A program made the position numbers and the translations under genes. Of a stretch of 25,716 bases of DNA, positions 1 through 7,684 are shown piece after piece; position 1 is the stretch's first letter; each line of letters starts with the position of its first letter. The notes below the pieces were generated by a model. That model had not been told where the DNA came from. It was given only the letters and a program-made list of their open reading frames with translations, and made no database searches. This DNA is from Desulfobacterales bacterium (GTDB taxonomy: Bacteria; Desulfobacterota; Desulfobacteria; Desulfobacterales; Desulfobacteraceae): assembly GCA_022361535.1 (NCBI GenBank), contig JAKSAU010000655.1, forward strand, positions 1-25,716, given 5' to 3'.

Positions 1-1232
1 GGGTAATGGATTTGATCCCGGCGATGGAGCGCAAAAAAGTCAAAGGTATGCTGCTTATTACTTCCGGGTTCAGGGAGGTCGGAGACGAGGGCAGGGTTCT
101 TGAAGATGAGCTTATGGCAAAAGCACGGGATGCAGGTATCCTGGTTCTGGGACCCAACACCATGGGCGTGTGCAATCCCCATGCAGAATTTTATTCAACT
201 GCAGCAAATGCCTACCCAATCCCCGGGTCCACAGCACTGGTCTGCCAGTCCGGAAACATGGGGACCCAGCTGCTTGCCTTTGCTGAGCAGCAGGATATCG
301 GTATCCGGGCCTTTTCCGGGTCAGGAAATGAGGCCATGGTAACCATTGAGGATTATATGGAAGCCTTTGAGCGAGATGAACTGACTCGGACTGTTGTCCT
401 ATATATTGAAAGCATCAAAAATGGGCGGCGCTTTTTTGAATCTGCCTCCAGGGTATCTAAAAAGAAACCGGTTGTGGTTTTAAAGGGCGGACGTACACAG
501 ATGGGGGAAAAGGCAGCCTCCAGCCATACCGGGGCCATGGCTTCGGATGCCAAAGTCTTTAATGCAGCCTGTGCCCAGTCCGGTATTATCCAGGTGGAAC
601 AGCCCATGGAGCTTTTGGATCTTTCGGCAGTTTTCTCATCCTTGCCCCTGCCGAAAGGCAACCGGGTGGCCATTATGACGCTCGGTGGCGGTTGGGGGGT
701 TGTGACCACGGATTTATGTGCCGAATACGGCCTTGAAGTACCCAAACTGTCGGACGGAATTATCGGCCGGCTAAACAAAATTCTGCCCTCTTTTTGGAGT
801 CATGGCAATCCTGTAGACATCGTTGGAGAAGGTGATCCCAATATCCCAAGGGTCTGTATGGAGGAACTGTTGAAATGGGATGGCTGTGATGCTGTGATCC
901 ATTTAGGTATCCATGGCAAGCGAATATTGGTCAATGCCATGATTGAATCTATCCTTAAAACAGACCCGGGCACGGATGAGAAGACTGCTAACCAGTTCAG
1001 GGATGCCCTGTTCCAGGTAGAAGAGGATTATACAAAGTATGTAGTGGAGCTGACCCAGAAATATGAAAAACCAGTACTCGGGGTAAGCCTGCTCACAGAT
1101 GAATTGAGCCGGACTCTTTACCGGTATGATAATTTGGACTATAAGGGTGTGTTTTTTCCGTCCCCGGAAAGGGCGGTTAAAGCCCTGGCAGGTATGGTTC
1201 GGTATAACCAATGGTTGGGGTCCCGGAGGTGA
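1..1232 (+). CDS. Acyl-CoA synthetase (ADP-forming), CoA-binding/ligase part, 5'-truncated
   Basis: The reading frame is open at the left edge, so the N-terminus lies outside the window; about 410 codons are visible. The fragment starts inside a CoA-binding Rossmann domain (SGFREVG, then VLGPNTMGVCNP) and continues into succinyl-CoA-ligase-like domains. The motif SSHTGAMASD carries the histidine (residue 174 counted from the ATG at 6) that is phosphorylated in ADP-forming acetyl-CoA synthetases. These enzymes convert an acyl-CoA plus ADP and phosphate into acid, CoA and ATP in the cytoplasm. No ATP-grasp domain follows in this frame, so the protein is either an alpha subunit with a separate beta subunit or a fusion with ATP-grasp at the unseen N-terminus. 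The substrate cannot be told from this fragment. Confident about the family, not about the acyl group. Confidence 0.85.
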   Translation, partial: VMDLIPAMERKKVKGMLLITSGFREVGDEGRVLEDELMAKARDAGILVLGPNTMGVCNPHAEFYSTAANAYPIPGSTALVCQSGNMGTQLLAFAEQQDIGIRAFSGSGNEAMVTIEDYMEAFERDELTRTVVLYIESIKNGRRFFESASRVSKKKPVVVLKGGRTQMGEKAASSHTGAMASDAKVFNAACAQSGIIQVEQPMELLDLSAVFSSLPLPKGNRVAIMTLGGGWGVVTTDLCAEYGLEVPKLSDGIIGRLNKILPSFWSHGNPVDIVGEGDPNIPRVCMEELLKWDGCDAVIHLGIHGKRILVNAMIESILKTDPGTDEKTANQFRDALFQVEEDYTKYVVELTQKYEKPVLGVSLLTDELSRTLYRYDNLDYKGVFFPSPERAVKALAGMVRYNQWLGSRR

Positions 1233-1350
1233 AAAGATTCCGGGGTTGAAACTTGACAATAATTAATTTAAGCTGGTCCTGTCCCTTTTGATTCGCTCTT
1301 TCTTAGGTCTTTCCCGGGATACACCAGCAAACCCATATCAGGAGATAATC

Positions 1351-2142
1351 ATGAGTGTTAAAGTAACCACATCCACCCTAATGAAAATGAAGCAGGAAGG
1401 AAAAAAGATAACCGCTTTGACGGCATATGACTATCCGTTTGCCTCCCTTGTAGACCGGGCTGGGATTGATATCATCCTGGTGGGTGATTCTTTGGGCATG
1501 GTGGTCCAGGGAAAGGATACCACCCTGCCTGTAACCATGGATGAAATGATTTACCATACCTCTCTTGTAACCCGGGCTTGTGAGTATTCTATGGTGGTCG
1601 GGGACATGCCTTTTATGTCCTACCAGGGGGCGCTGGATAGGGCTGTAGAAAATGCAGGCCGATTTTTAAAAGAAGCAGGCGCTGCCGCCATCAAACTTGA
1701 AGGAGGGGCTGATGTCTGCCCTGCGATTGAAGCCATTGCAAAGGCCGGCATTCCGGTTCAGGCCCATATCGGTCTTACCCCCCAGTCAGTGCACCAGATG
1801 GGAGGGTTCAAGGTGCAGCGTGATGAAGAACGTCTGCTCCAGGATGCAAAGGATGTTCAGTCTGCAGGTGCTTTTTCCGTTGTTTTGGAAGGAATTCCTT
1901 CTCCCATTGCAAAGAAAATTACTGAAACAATAGATATTCCTACGATAGGCATAGGGGCTGGAGCTGACTGCGATGGCCAGATTTTGGTGCTTCATGATAT
2001 GTTGGGCATCAACGACAGGTTCTTGCCCAAGTTTGTGAAAAAATATGCAGACATCGCAGCTTTGGCCAACAAGGGTCTTGAAGCCTATGTCAAAGAAGTC
2101 AGGGAAGGCAGTTTCCCGTCCGAGGATTATGAATACAAATAA
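1351..2142 (+). CDS. panB: 3-methyl-2-oxobutanoate hydroxymethyltransferase
   Basis: This is the first committed step of pantothenate (coenzyme A) synthesis: transfer of a hydroxymethyl group from 5,10-methylenetetrahydrofolate to alpha-ketoisovalerate, giving ketopantoate, in the cytoplasm. The 263-residue length matches the family (about 264 in E. coli). Visible motifs are TAYDYPFA near residue 24, the metal/substrate motif VGDSLGM (D46, S47), VGDMPF for the second conserved aspartate, LEGG, and LEGIPSP with the conserved glutamate. The start at 1351 is chosen because AGGAGA at 1340-1345 precedes it at good distance and the family N-terminus begins here; an upstream in-frame ATG at 1288 would add 21 unrelated residues. 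The 3' end overlaps the next gene by 14 nt, suggesting translational coupling. Confidence 0.96.
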   Translation: MSVKVTTSTLMKMKQEGKKITALTAYDYPFASLVDRAGIDIILVGDSLGMVVQGKDTTLPVTMDEMIYHTSLVTRACEYSMVVGDMPFMSYQGALDRAVENAGRFLKEAGAAAIKLEGGADVCPAIEAIAKAGIPVQAHIGLTPQSVHQMGGFKVQRDEERLLQDAKDVQSAGAFSVVLEGIPSPIAKKITETIDIPTIGIGAGADCDGQILVLHDMLGINDRFLPKFVKKYADIAALANKGLEAYVKEVREGSFPSEDYEYK

Positions 2143-3013
2143 AAAAAGATTTTCAATCATTGGCTGTGGCCGGGTAGGTGTTTCCCTGGCTGTGTTCCTG
2201 TCAAATAAAGGGTATGAACCCGCAGGTTTTTATAGTAAAACCCGGGCTTCTGCAGAGTTTGCAAGCAAGATGGCAGGATGCGGCAGTGTATTTGATACTG
2301 CCTGTGACTGTGCAAAGGCAGGCGAGATTGTTTTTATCACTACACCGGATACCTTGATTGAACCGGTCTGCATTGACCTTGTTAAGGATAAGGGTATTGG
2401 GTCCCAGCATATGGTTTTTCATCTGTCTGGTGCCTTGTCTTCGGATATTCTTGCATCTGCCCGGGATGCCGGTGCAAAGGCTGGTTCAATCCATCCCCTG
2501 CAGGCGTTCACCCCTTATGAGAAAGGGCAGGACAATCCATTTGCCGATATCAATATCTCTGTTGAAGGGGACCAGGATGCAGTAACTTTAGGAAAAGAGA
2601 TTGTCACGGCTTTGGGAGCCAGGGCTTTTGCTATTCCTACGGATTCCAAAACACTTTATCATGCTTCGGCTGTGGTGGCCTCCAATTACCTGGTCACCCT
2701 TGAACACTTTGCGTTGCGTCTTCTAATGGAAACAGGATTGGATGAGGCAATGGCTTATGAAATCTTAGAGCCGCTCATTCAGGGAACGCTTGCCAACATT
2801 AAGGCTAAGGGTTGCACCCAGGCGCTTACAGGACCGGTTGCCAGGGGAGACCACGAGATTGTCTCCCGGCACCTAAAAGATATTGATATTAAAACACCCC
2901 AGTTTGCATTGCTGTACAGGCTTTTGGGCGATCACACCCTGTCCCTTGCAAAGTCAGGGGCAGGGCTCAATGAAAAAGCGGAACAAAAATTGTCCCGCTT
3001 GTTTTCCAGATAA
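2129..3013 (+). CDS. Rossmann-like/DUF2520 oxidoreductase, candidate PanG-type ketopantoate reductase
   Basis: A 294-residue protein with an N-terminal NAD(P)-binding Rossmann fold (IIGCGRVG, residues 10-17) and a C-terminal all-helical DUF2520 domain with the hallmark [12 protein letters not shown] and [16 protein letters not shown] motifs. The fold resembles 6-phosphogluconate and ketopantoate reductases. The start at 2129 is preceded by GAGG at 2122-2125 and gives the normal family length; the longer open frame upstream lies inside panB. The gene overlaps panB by 14 nt. Ketopantoate, the PanB product, must next be reduced to pantoate. From memory, PanG, the alternative ketopantoate reductase of Francisella, belongs to this Rossmann/DUF2520 class. 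The function is therefore inferred from context and family, not demonstrated. A terminator follows directly. Confidence 0.8.
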   Translation: MNTNKKRFSIIGCGRVGVSLAVFLSNKGYEPAGFYSKTRASAEFASKMAGCGSVFDTACDCAKAGEIVFITTPDTLIEPVCIDLVKDKGIGSQHMVFHLSGALSSDILASARDAGAKAGSIHPLQAFTPYEKGQDNPFADINISVEGDQDAVTLGKEIVTALGARAFAIPTDSKTLYHASAVVASNYLVTLEHFALRLLMETGLDEAMAYEILEPLIQGTLANIKAKGCTQALTGPVARGDHEIVSRHLKDIDIKTPQFALLYRLLGDHTLSLAKSGAGLNEKAEQKLSRLFSR

Positions 3014-3032
3014 TTAGTAAATTTTCAGGTGG

Positions 3033-3066
3033 CCGGCCCTGATGAGTCAACCAGGGCCGGTTTTTT
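3033..3066 (+). terminator. Intrinsic terminator after panB/DUF2520
   Basis: A perfect 9-bp GC-rich stem (ccggccctg at 3033-3041 pairs with cagggccgg at 3052-3060) with a 10-nt loop is followed by six T at 3061-3066. It lies 19 nt after the DUF2520 stop and ends the plus-strand unit. The M16C gene converges from the other side. The same hairpin could act weakly on that strand, but no good T-run is present there. Confidence 0.9.
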
Positions 3067-3078
3067 ATTGAATGCCAA

Positions 3079-6063
3079 CTAAATCTTATTTAACACCAAA
3101 GGTGAACGGTTTTCCTTTTCAAGCGCCTGGTTGGCCTCCTCCAGCATGGCTTTGGAAGAAATGACTGAAATTCCTTTGGCAGATTCGTCCCGGGTGAAAT
3201 ACCGGGCAGCTATTTCCTGTACGCCTTTTTTATCCAGCCTGAGCAATGCATCTTTGAAACCTTTTCGGATGTCGTCGGACAGCTTTGTAATTCTGCGGTA
3301 AAAGGCCTTCATGGCTGCAGGGCCCGGGGTCTCAGGTTTGTCAATGTCAGAGCAGACCTGGAGAATCGCTTCTTTGACGTCGGTCTGCGAGAATTTTCCA
3401 CCTACAATAAAATCACAGGCATCAGCATACACATCCAGGGTTCGTTTGATATGCGGATCCCTGTATGAGCCGAATGAGAAGATACCCTCTTCAGTGTTGT
3501 ACAGGGCAAATCCACCGTATGCACCGCCCTTTTCCCGGATTTCCTTGTGCAGAAATAAGGATCGCAGCAGTTTGGAGATTACAGCCAACCCAGGGGAGTC
3601 TTCATGGGTTATCCGTACGGTTTTAAAAGACTGTCCAACAAATGAAACGGCAGTATTGGTATACCACCCGTCATAGGGCCTCTGCGTGCTCCTGTCGATT
3701 TCCGGGGTAAAAAAAGCTTTCTGGGTGCCATTGGACAGATTCCCGTATATTTGACCGATGCGTTGATCTGCTTTTAGCATCGCGTCTCTATCCCCGATAA
3801 CGGCCGGTTTGAAATTGTCTTTTTTAAGCAGTGATGCTGCCATTGTTGCCAAATCCTGCTCCAATGCCTCAAGGGCATCTGAAGCGTTTGTGTCCCCGTT
3901 TATCCGTGATGCCAGGTCCTTGATATAGCGGTATTGGGCAATGCCATGCCAGAGTTCATTGATATGGGAGGCTTTGGACAGATGACGGGCAGACAGGGAA
4001 ATGGCGTATCTGTGGCCCGTAGATACAACAGAGGCCTCCATACCTGCCTGGTATTGCAGGGCAAGGCTTTTTAGCCGTTCATGATCCTTGAATCCGTAAC
4101 TGTTTATGAATTCGTCCATAAGGTCGAACATGTTGTCAATATTGCGATCCAGGGCCTTTCCCTGAAGGGCCAGAAAAGAGTGTGATCCGCCTTCCTTGCT
4201 GAAATAAGAGCCAGAAAACGGGGCCATGGAAATACCGCCGGTATATAAATCCATGCGTTCAGCCATTTGCACATAAGATGACTTGGCTGTGCCTGCATTG
4301 ATAAACGCACGTGCAAAAAAGGGCACAAGGGCAAAAAGGTCTGCTGGAATGTTGCCGGCACCCACAGGGCAGGTAAAATAGAGAATACCGGATGTGGCCT
4401 TGTCGTATGGGGTTGCAAGCGAGACGCCCCCAATTGTATCCGGGTGTATGATCTCAATTTCGGGGGGAACATCTTCAAGTTCTAAGGTTGGTAAAACAGT
4501 GAGGTCCTCCTCACTTTCCTGGAGCGCTTCAAGTGCTTTTGCATCCTTCTTGATTTGTTCTAAATCTTTTTGGGTCAGATCTTTTAGTTTTTCCTTAAGT
4601 TCAGCCTTTGTCTCTTCTATTTTTTTAGCTTCAAGACCTGTATCCGGTGTCAGGGTAAAAACAAGCCTGTGTGGATTGTTGATAAGGTATGTTTTTAGTT
4701 TTTCTTCAAGGAAAGGTCCTTGATCAATCTGTTCTTGAAGCGTTTTGAGATCTTCATCAATGTTGATGACTGCTACAGGATCTCCGCCGTGGATAACAGT
4801 ACCGGCTACTGAAAGCAACAGCTTAATACCGAAAGGATAAGGGGTATTGGTGATCTCTTTGCGGTAAAATTCAATCTGGTGAATGGCAGAATCGATCAGA
4901 TGCCGGTCTATCCCATTTTGCGAAAGGGATTCCAATGTATTGAAAACAATCTTTTCTACCTTGGGCACATCTGATTCCTTAATGTCTTTGAGGCCGCAGA
5001 CAAACATGGTGTCCCGATTGTCGCCGTCAAAGCCTGTGCCGTCAGACAGGGCAGATCCTAAGTTTGAGTCAATCAATGCCTTGCGCAGGGGAGAGGCTGA
5101 GTTACCGAGCAGGATCTGCTCAAGGATGGTCATGATCAGCACTTCAAACCCGGAGCGGATGTCCGGGGTAAGCCATGCCACACATCCTTGATATTTTCCG
5201 GAAAGATCGTCGGGATCTGAATACGCATAGGGCTGTACCATGGTTCTAGGGGTATCCCACCTGGATTGGGAGGGAACACGGGTATCCATGTCCAGAAAGT
5301 CGAATTCCGACAATACTTTATCTTCGATAAACCCCAATGTCTCTTCTAAGGGCAGATTACCGTAGGTGTAGAAAAAGCTGTTTGACGGATGGTAGTACTT
5401 GGCGTGGAAATCCTTTAGTCCTTCATGTGTCAACTTCGGTATATCAGAGGGTTCTCCACCTGAATTGTTGGCATAAGTGGTATCCGGGTAAAGCCCTTTG
5501 AGAAGTGCCCTGGACATCACCTGGTTGGGTGATGACATGGCCCCCTTCATTTCATTGTAAACGACCCCTTTGTAAACCAGATCTTCTTTGCCGTCTTCTG
5601 CCGGGTCAAGGTCAAGCCTGTGACCTTCCTGTTTGAAACTCAGTGCGTCAATGTCTGGAAAAAATGCTGCATCCAGGTACACATCCATAAGATTGTAGTA
5701 ATCTTTTTTATTCTGGGTAGCAAACGGATACATGGTCCAGTCTGAGGCAGTAAATGCATTCATAAACGTGGACAGGCTCCGTTTGATCATGGAGAAAAAC
5801 GGATCTCTCACCTTGTATTTTTTAGACCCGCACAGCACAGTATGCTCAAGGATATGGGCTACACCAGTAGAGTCCGTGGGGACGGTTCGGAAAAATACCC
5901 CAAAGGTGTTTTCCTTATCCTTATTTGCAATGTGGATGTGGGTCGCCCGGGTTTTCTCGTGGGTGAGTGTGATGAGGTGGGCATCAATGCTTGGCAGATG
6001 AGACACCTGTTGGATGGTATATCCATTTACACTTTGTCCCGGCTTGAATGCAATCTGTTCCAT
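3079..6063 (-). CDS. M16C zinc metallopeptidase, PreP/presequence-protease-like
   Basis: A 994-residue insulinase-family peptidase. The inverted zinc motif HILEH gives H70, E73 (catalytic base) and H74, and the third ligand is E171 in YNEMKGAMSSP. A charged, helical region around residues 500-545 (KKIEETKAELKEKLKDL and following) fits the hinge/M16C-associated domain linking two half-shells. The C-terminal half keeps a GGAYGG motif followed by SFGSYRDP, the region supplying the substrate-binding Arg/Tyr pair in PreP and pitrilysins. Length matches PreP (about 970-1000). No signal peptide is visible, so it probably degrades unfolded peptides in the cytoplasm. The start at 6063 is preceded by TTAGGAAT. 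It lies 72 nt downstream of the small gene at 6136-6495 on the same strand and could share its transcript. Confidence 0.93.
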   Translation of the reverse strand: MEQIAFKPGQSVNGYTIQQVSHLPSIDAHLITLTHEKTRATHIHIANKDKENTFGVFFRTVPTDSTGVAHILEHTVLCGSKKYKVRDPFFSMIKRSLSTFMNAFTASDWTMYPFATQNKKDYYNLMDVYLDAAFFPDIDALSFKQEGHRLDLDPAEDGKEDLVYKGVVYNEMKGAMSSPNQVMSRALLKGLYPDTTYANNSGGEPSDIPKLTHEGLKDFHAKYYHPSNSFFYTYGNLPLEETLGFIEDKVLSEFDFLDMDTRVPSQSRWDTPRTMVQPYAYSDPDDLSGKYQGCVAWLTPDIRSGFEVLIMTILEQILLGNSASPLRKALIDSNLGSALSDGTGFDGDNRDTMFVCGLKDIKESDVPKVEKIVFNTLESLSQNGIDRHLIDSAIHQIEFYRKEITNTPYPFGIKLLLSVAGTVIHGGDPVAVINIDEDLKTLQEQIDQGPFLEEKLKTYLINNPHRLVFTLTPDTGLEAKKIEETKAELKEKLKDLTQKDLEQIKKDAKALEALQESEEDLTVLPTLELEDVPPEIEIIHPDTIGGVSLATPYDKATSGILYFTCPVGAGNIPADLFALVPFFARAFINAGTAKSSYVQMAERMDLYTGGISMAPFSGSYFSKEGGSHSFLALQGKALDRNIDNMFDLMDEFINSYGFKDHERLKSLALQYQAGMEASVVSTGHRYAISLSARHLSKASHINELWHGIAQYRYIKDLASRINGDTNASDALEALEQDLATMAASLLKKDNFKPAVIGDRDAMLKADQRIGQIYGNLSNGTQKAFFTPEIDRSTQRPYDGWYTNTAVSFVGQSFKTVRITHEDSPGLAVISKLLRSLFLHKEIREKGGAYGGFALYNTEEGIFSFGSYRDPHIKRTLDVYADACDFIVGGKFSQTDVKEAILQVCSDIDKPETPGPAAMKAFYRRITKLSDDIRKGFKDALLRLDKKGVQEIAARYFTRDESAKGISVISSKAMLEEANQALEKENRSPLVLNKI

Positions 6064-6103
6064 ATGTATTCCTAACTTGTGGGCTTTGCCTTTTCCCGGA
6101 TTT

Positions 6104-6117
6104 GTTTGCCTGCAAAC
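6104..6117. repeat. Short perfect inverted repeat upstream of the M16C gene
   Basis: GTTTGC-CT-GCAAAC, 6-bp arms with a 2-bp spacer, lies 41 nt upstream of the M16C start codon in the short gap after the small wHTH gene. A partial copy of one arm (GTTTGCC) occurs about 10 nt further on. It could be an operator, but a repeat this short may arise by chance. Confidence 0.25.
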
Positions 6118-6135
6118 GGCCAGGTAGGTTTGCCC

Positions 6136-6495
6136 TTATATTTTTTTATAGATTCCCCGGCTGACCCGCTGAATCTTTTTTATTTTATCCAGCCTGAAGA
6201 TAATATTCCTTAGTTTTTTATCATCAAAGCCGGTCGCCGCCTTAATGGTCTTGAAATTGGTCCCCTCGGGATGGTTGCCAATAATCTCTAGTACAATTGA
6301 GGAGGCGCTTTTCTTTCTTGGTGTTCTGTTTTTTGTGCTTTGTCTGCCCGAGGGCTGCTTTTGATAGATCAATTGCTCAAGCTTGTCAAGCCTTGTGTGG
6401 AGGTTAGAAATATCTTCTTTTGTGGGAATATCAAGTCGATGGAGAAGCATCTTAATGAAATTTTCCCAATTTGCGCTAAGATCTGTCTGTTCCAT
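6136..6495 (-). CDS. Small coiled-coil plus winged-helix protein
   Basis: A 119-residue basic protein in two parts. Residues about 8-50 form an amphipathic helix containing RLDIPTKEDISNLHTRLDKL, a pattern seen in phasin/PhaE-type granule proteins and other coiled coils. After a basic Lys/Arg linker, residues about 67-119 read like a small winged helix (SSIVLEIIGNHPEG, then FKTIKAATGFDDKKLRNIIFRL and a final basic wing). The start is taken at 6495 because AGGGAG on the minus strand ends about 8 nt before it; an ATG six codons upstream at 6513 has no such site. I cannot assign a function. Possibilities are a DNA-binding regulator with a dimerising helix, or a granule-associated protein with a DNA-binding tail. 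It precedes the M16C peptidase on the same strand. Confidence 0.75.
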   Translation of the reverse strand: MEQTDLSANWENFIKMLLHRLDIPTKEDISNLHTRLDKLEQLIYQKQPSGRQSTKNRTPRKKSASSIVLEIIGNHPEGTNFKTIKAATGFDDKKLRNIIFRLDKIKKIQRVSRGIYKKI

Positions 6496-6832
6496 GGTGC
6501 AAACTCCCTTCAAATAGGCGGCAGGCCAGGTCCTGTTTGTTTCGTTGTCTGATGCAGGCCGGGGTTAAGAAAACAGGTTGCCTTACCTGAATTTAGTGTT
6601 TTGACTCATAATATGTACAAGATGCAATAAAAATTACTTCCTAAAATATGGAAAGTCAAGTAGTAAATTTTCAAAAAGAGTAAAGCGATTTCCTTTGTAC
6701 CTGGGAACTTATCGGTATTTTTTCTCTTTTTTTATTCTTATTTTTTCACCTTTTTTCTTGCCTATGCTATGATGAACAACAAAAATAATTTGGCACAGAA
6801 CCTGAAAATAATTGAAACGGAGTACAAGGGAA
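6496..6832. other. AT-rich divergent intergenic region
   Basis: This 337-nt gap separates the minus-strand wHTH gene from plus-strand rsmA. No gene-like frame is supported. It contains a strongly T/pyrimidine-rich tract at about 6716-6760 and a candidate rsmA promoter at 6745-6773. I did not find a convincing minus-strand promoter or a terminator. Confidence 0.6.
6745..6773 (+). promoter_or_regulatory. Candidate sigma-70 promoter for rsmA
   Basis: TTCACC at 6745-6750 and TATGAT at 6768-6773 are separated by 17 nt and lie about 60 nt upstream of the rsmA start, at the end of a T-rich tract that may help opening or act as an UP-like element. Assigned by consensus matching only. Confidence 0.4.
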
Positions 6833-7684
6833 ATGACACATCCCGGGGAATTGTTGAAGAAAAACGGCCTGTATGCAGGAAAAGAAATGGGACAGAATTT
6901 TTTGTCCAATCCGAATACAGCCCAGATGATCGTAGACCGCACTGGTATAAATGAGGAAAATAAAGTGCTTGAGATAGGTCCGGGTTTAGGTGCTCTGACC
7001 CTTCCGTTGGCCAAAACCGGTGCAAGCGTGGTGGCTGTTGAAAAAGACAGGCGGATTATTCCCCTTTTGGAAAGTGAATTGAGCGATGCTGGTATTTCAA
7101 ATGTTTCCACTATTAACCAGAATATTTTAAAAACTGATATTTTTAAGATCGCAGATGGTGAAAAATTGGTTGTAATGGGAAACCTGCCCTACAATATTTC
7201 ATCCCAAATCCTGTTCAAGCTTGTAAAGGCAAGATCTGTTGTATCCCGAGCTTTTCTCATGTTTCAAAAAGAACTTGCCGGGCGCCTGATAGCATCTCCT
7301 GGGGGGAGAGACTATTCAAGGTTATCTGCTGTTGTGCAGTTTGCGTCCAAAATAAGCCATGTGGCAGATATCGGGCCCAGTTCGTTTTTTCCTAGACCGG
7401 ATGTCGATTCAACTGTACTTCGGTTTGATTTTTTTGAGACGCCGGGCATGGATTCCGAACAAGAGGATTTATTGTTTGATGTGATCAAGGCAGCGTTTTC
7501 TAAGCGGAGAAAAACCTTGAGAAACTCAATGGCCGGTGGAGAGCTTGGACTTAAAAAACAAGAAGCTGGCCAGGCCCTTGAAAAGGCGGGTATTGATCCG
7601 GCCCGAAGGGCTGAAACCCTAACCATTGAGGAGTTTATCTCCCTGTCCAAAACGGTCAGGGAAATATGCGATCCTGAACCATGA
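6833..7684 (+). CDS. rsmA: 16S rRNA (adenine1518-N6/adenine1519-N6)-dimethyltransferase
   Basis: This enzyme dimethylates two adjacent adenines in the 3' terminal hairpin of 16S rRNA using S-adenosylmethionine, late in small-subunit assembly. The 283 residues include the family start MGQNFL (residues 19-24), SAM motif I LEIGPGLG (46-53), an acidic ribose-binding residue in VVAVEKD (E70), and the catalytic motif NLPYNIS (from residue 117). The C-terminal helical domain contains AFSKRRKTLRNSM. The start at 6833 has CGGAG at 6818-6822 ten nt upstream. A TTG-initiated extension to 6812 is possible but lacks support. The stop overlaps the next gene's start as ATGA (7681-7684), so the two are probably translated together. 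Confidence 0.96.
   Translation: MTHPGELLKKNGLYAGKEMGQNFLSNPNTAQMIVDRTGINEENKVLEIGPGLGALTLPLAKTGASVVAVEKDRRIIPLLESELSDAGISNVSTINQNILKTDIFKIADGEKLVVMGNLPYNISSQILFKLVKARSVVSRAFLMFQKELAGRLIASPGGRDYSRLSAVVQFASKISHVADIGPSSFFPRPDVDSTVLRFDFFETPGMDSEQEDLLFDVIKAAFSKRRKTLRNSMAGGELGLKKQEAGQALEKAGIDPARRAETLTIEEFISLSKTVREICDPEP

Noticed and set aside
1253..1258. Perfect TTGACA upstream of panB
   Set aside because: No -10-like hexamer lies 15-19 nt downstream, so I did not call a promoter.
1288..1350. In-frame upstream ATG extending panB by 21 residues
   Set aside because: The extension is not PanB-like and the good ribosome-binding site sits before 1351.
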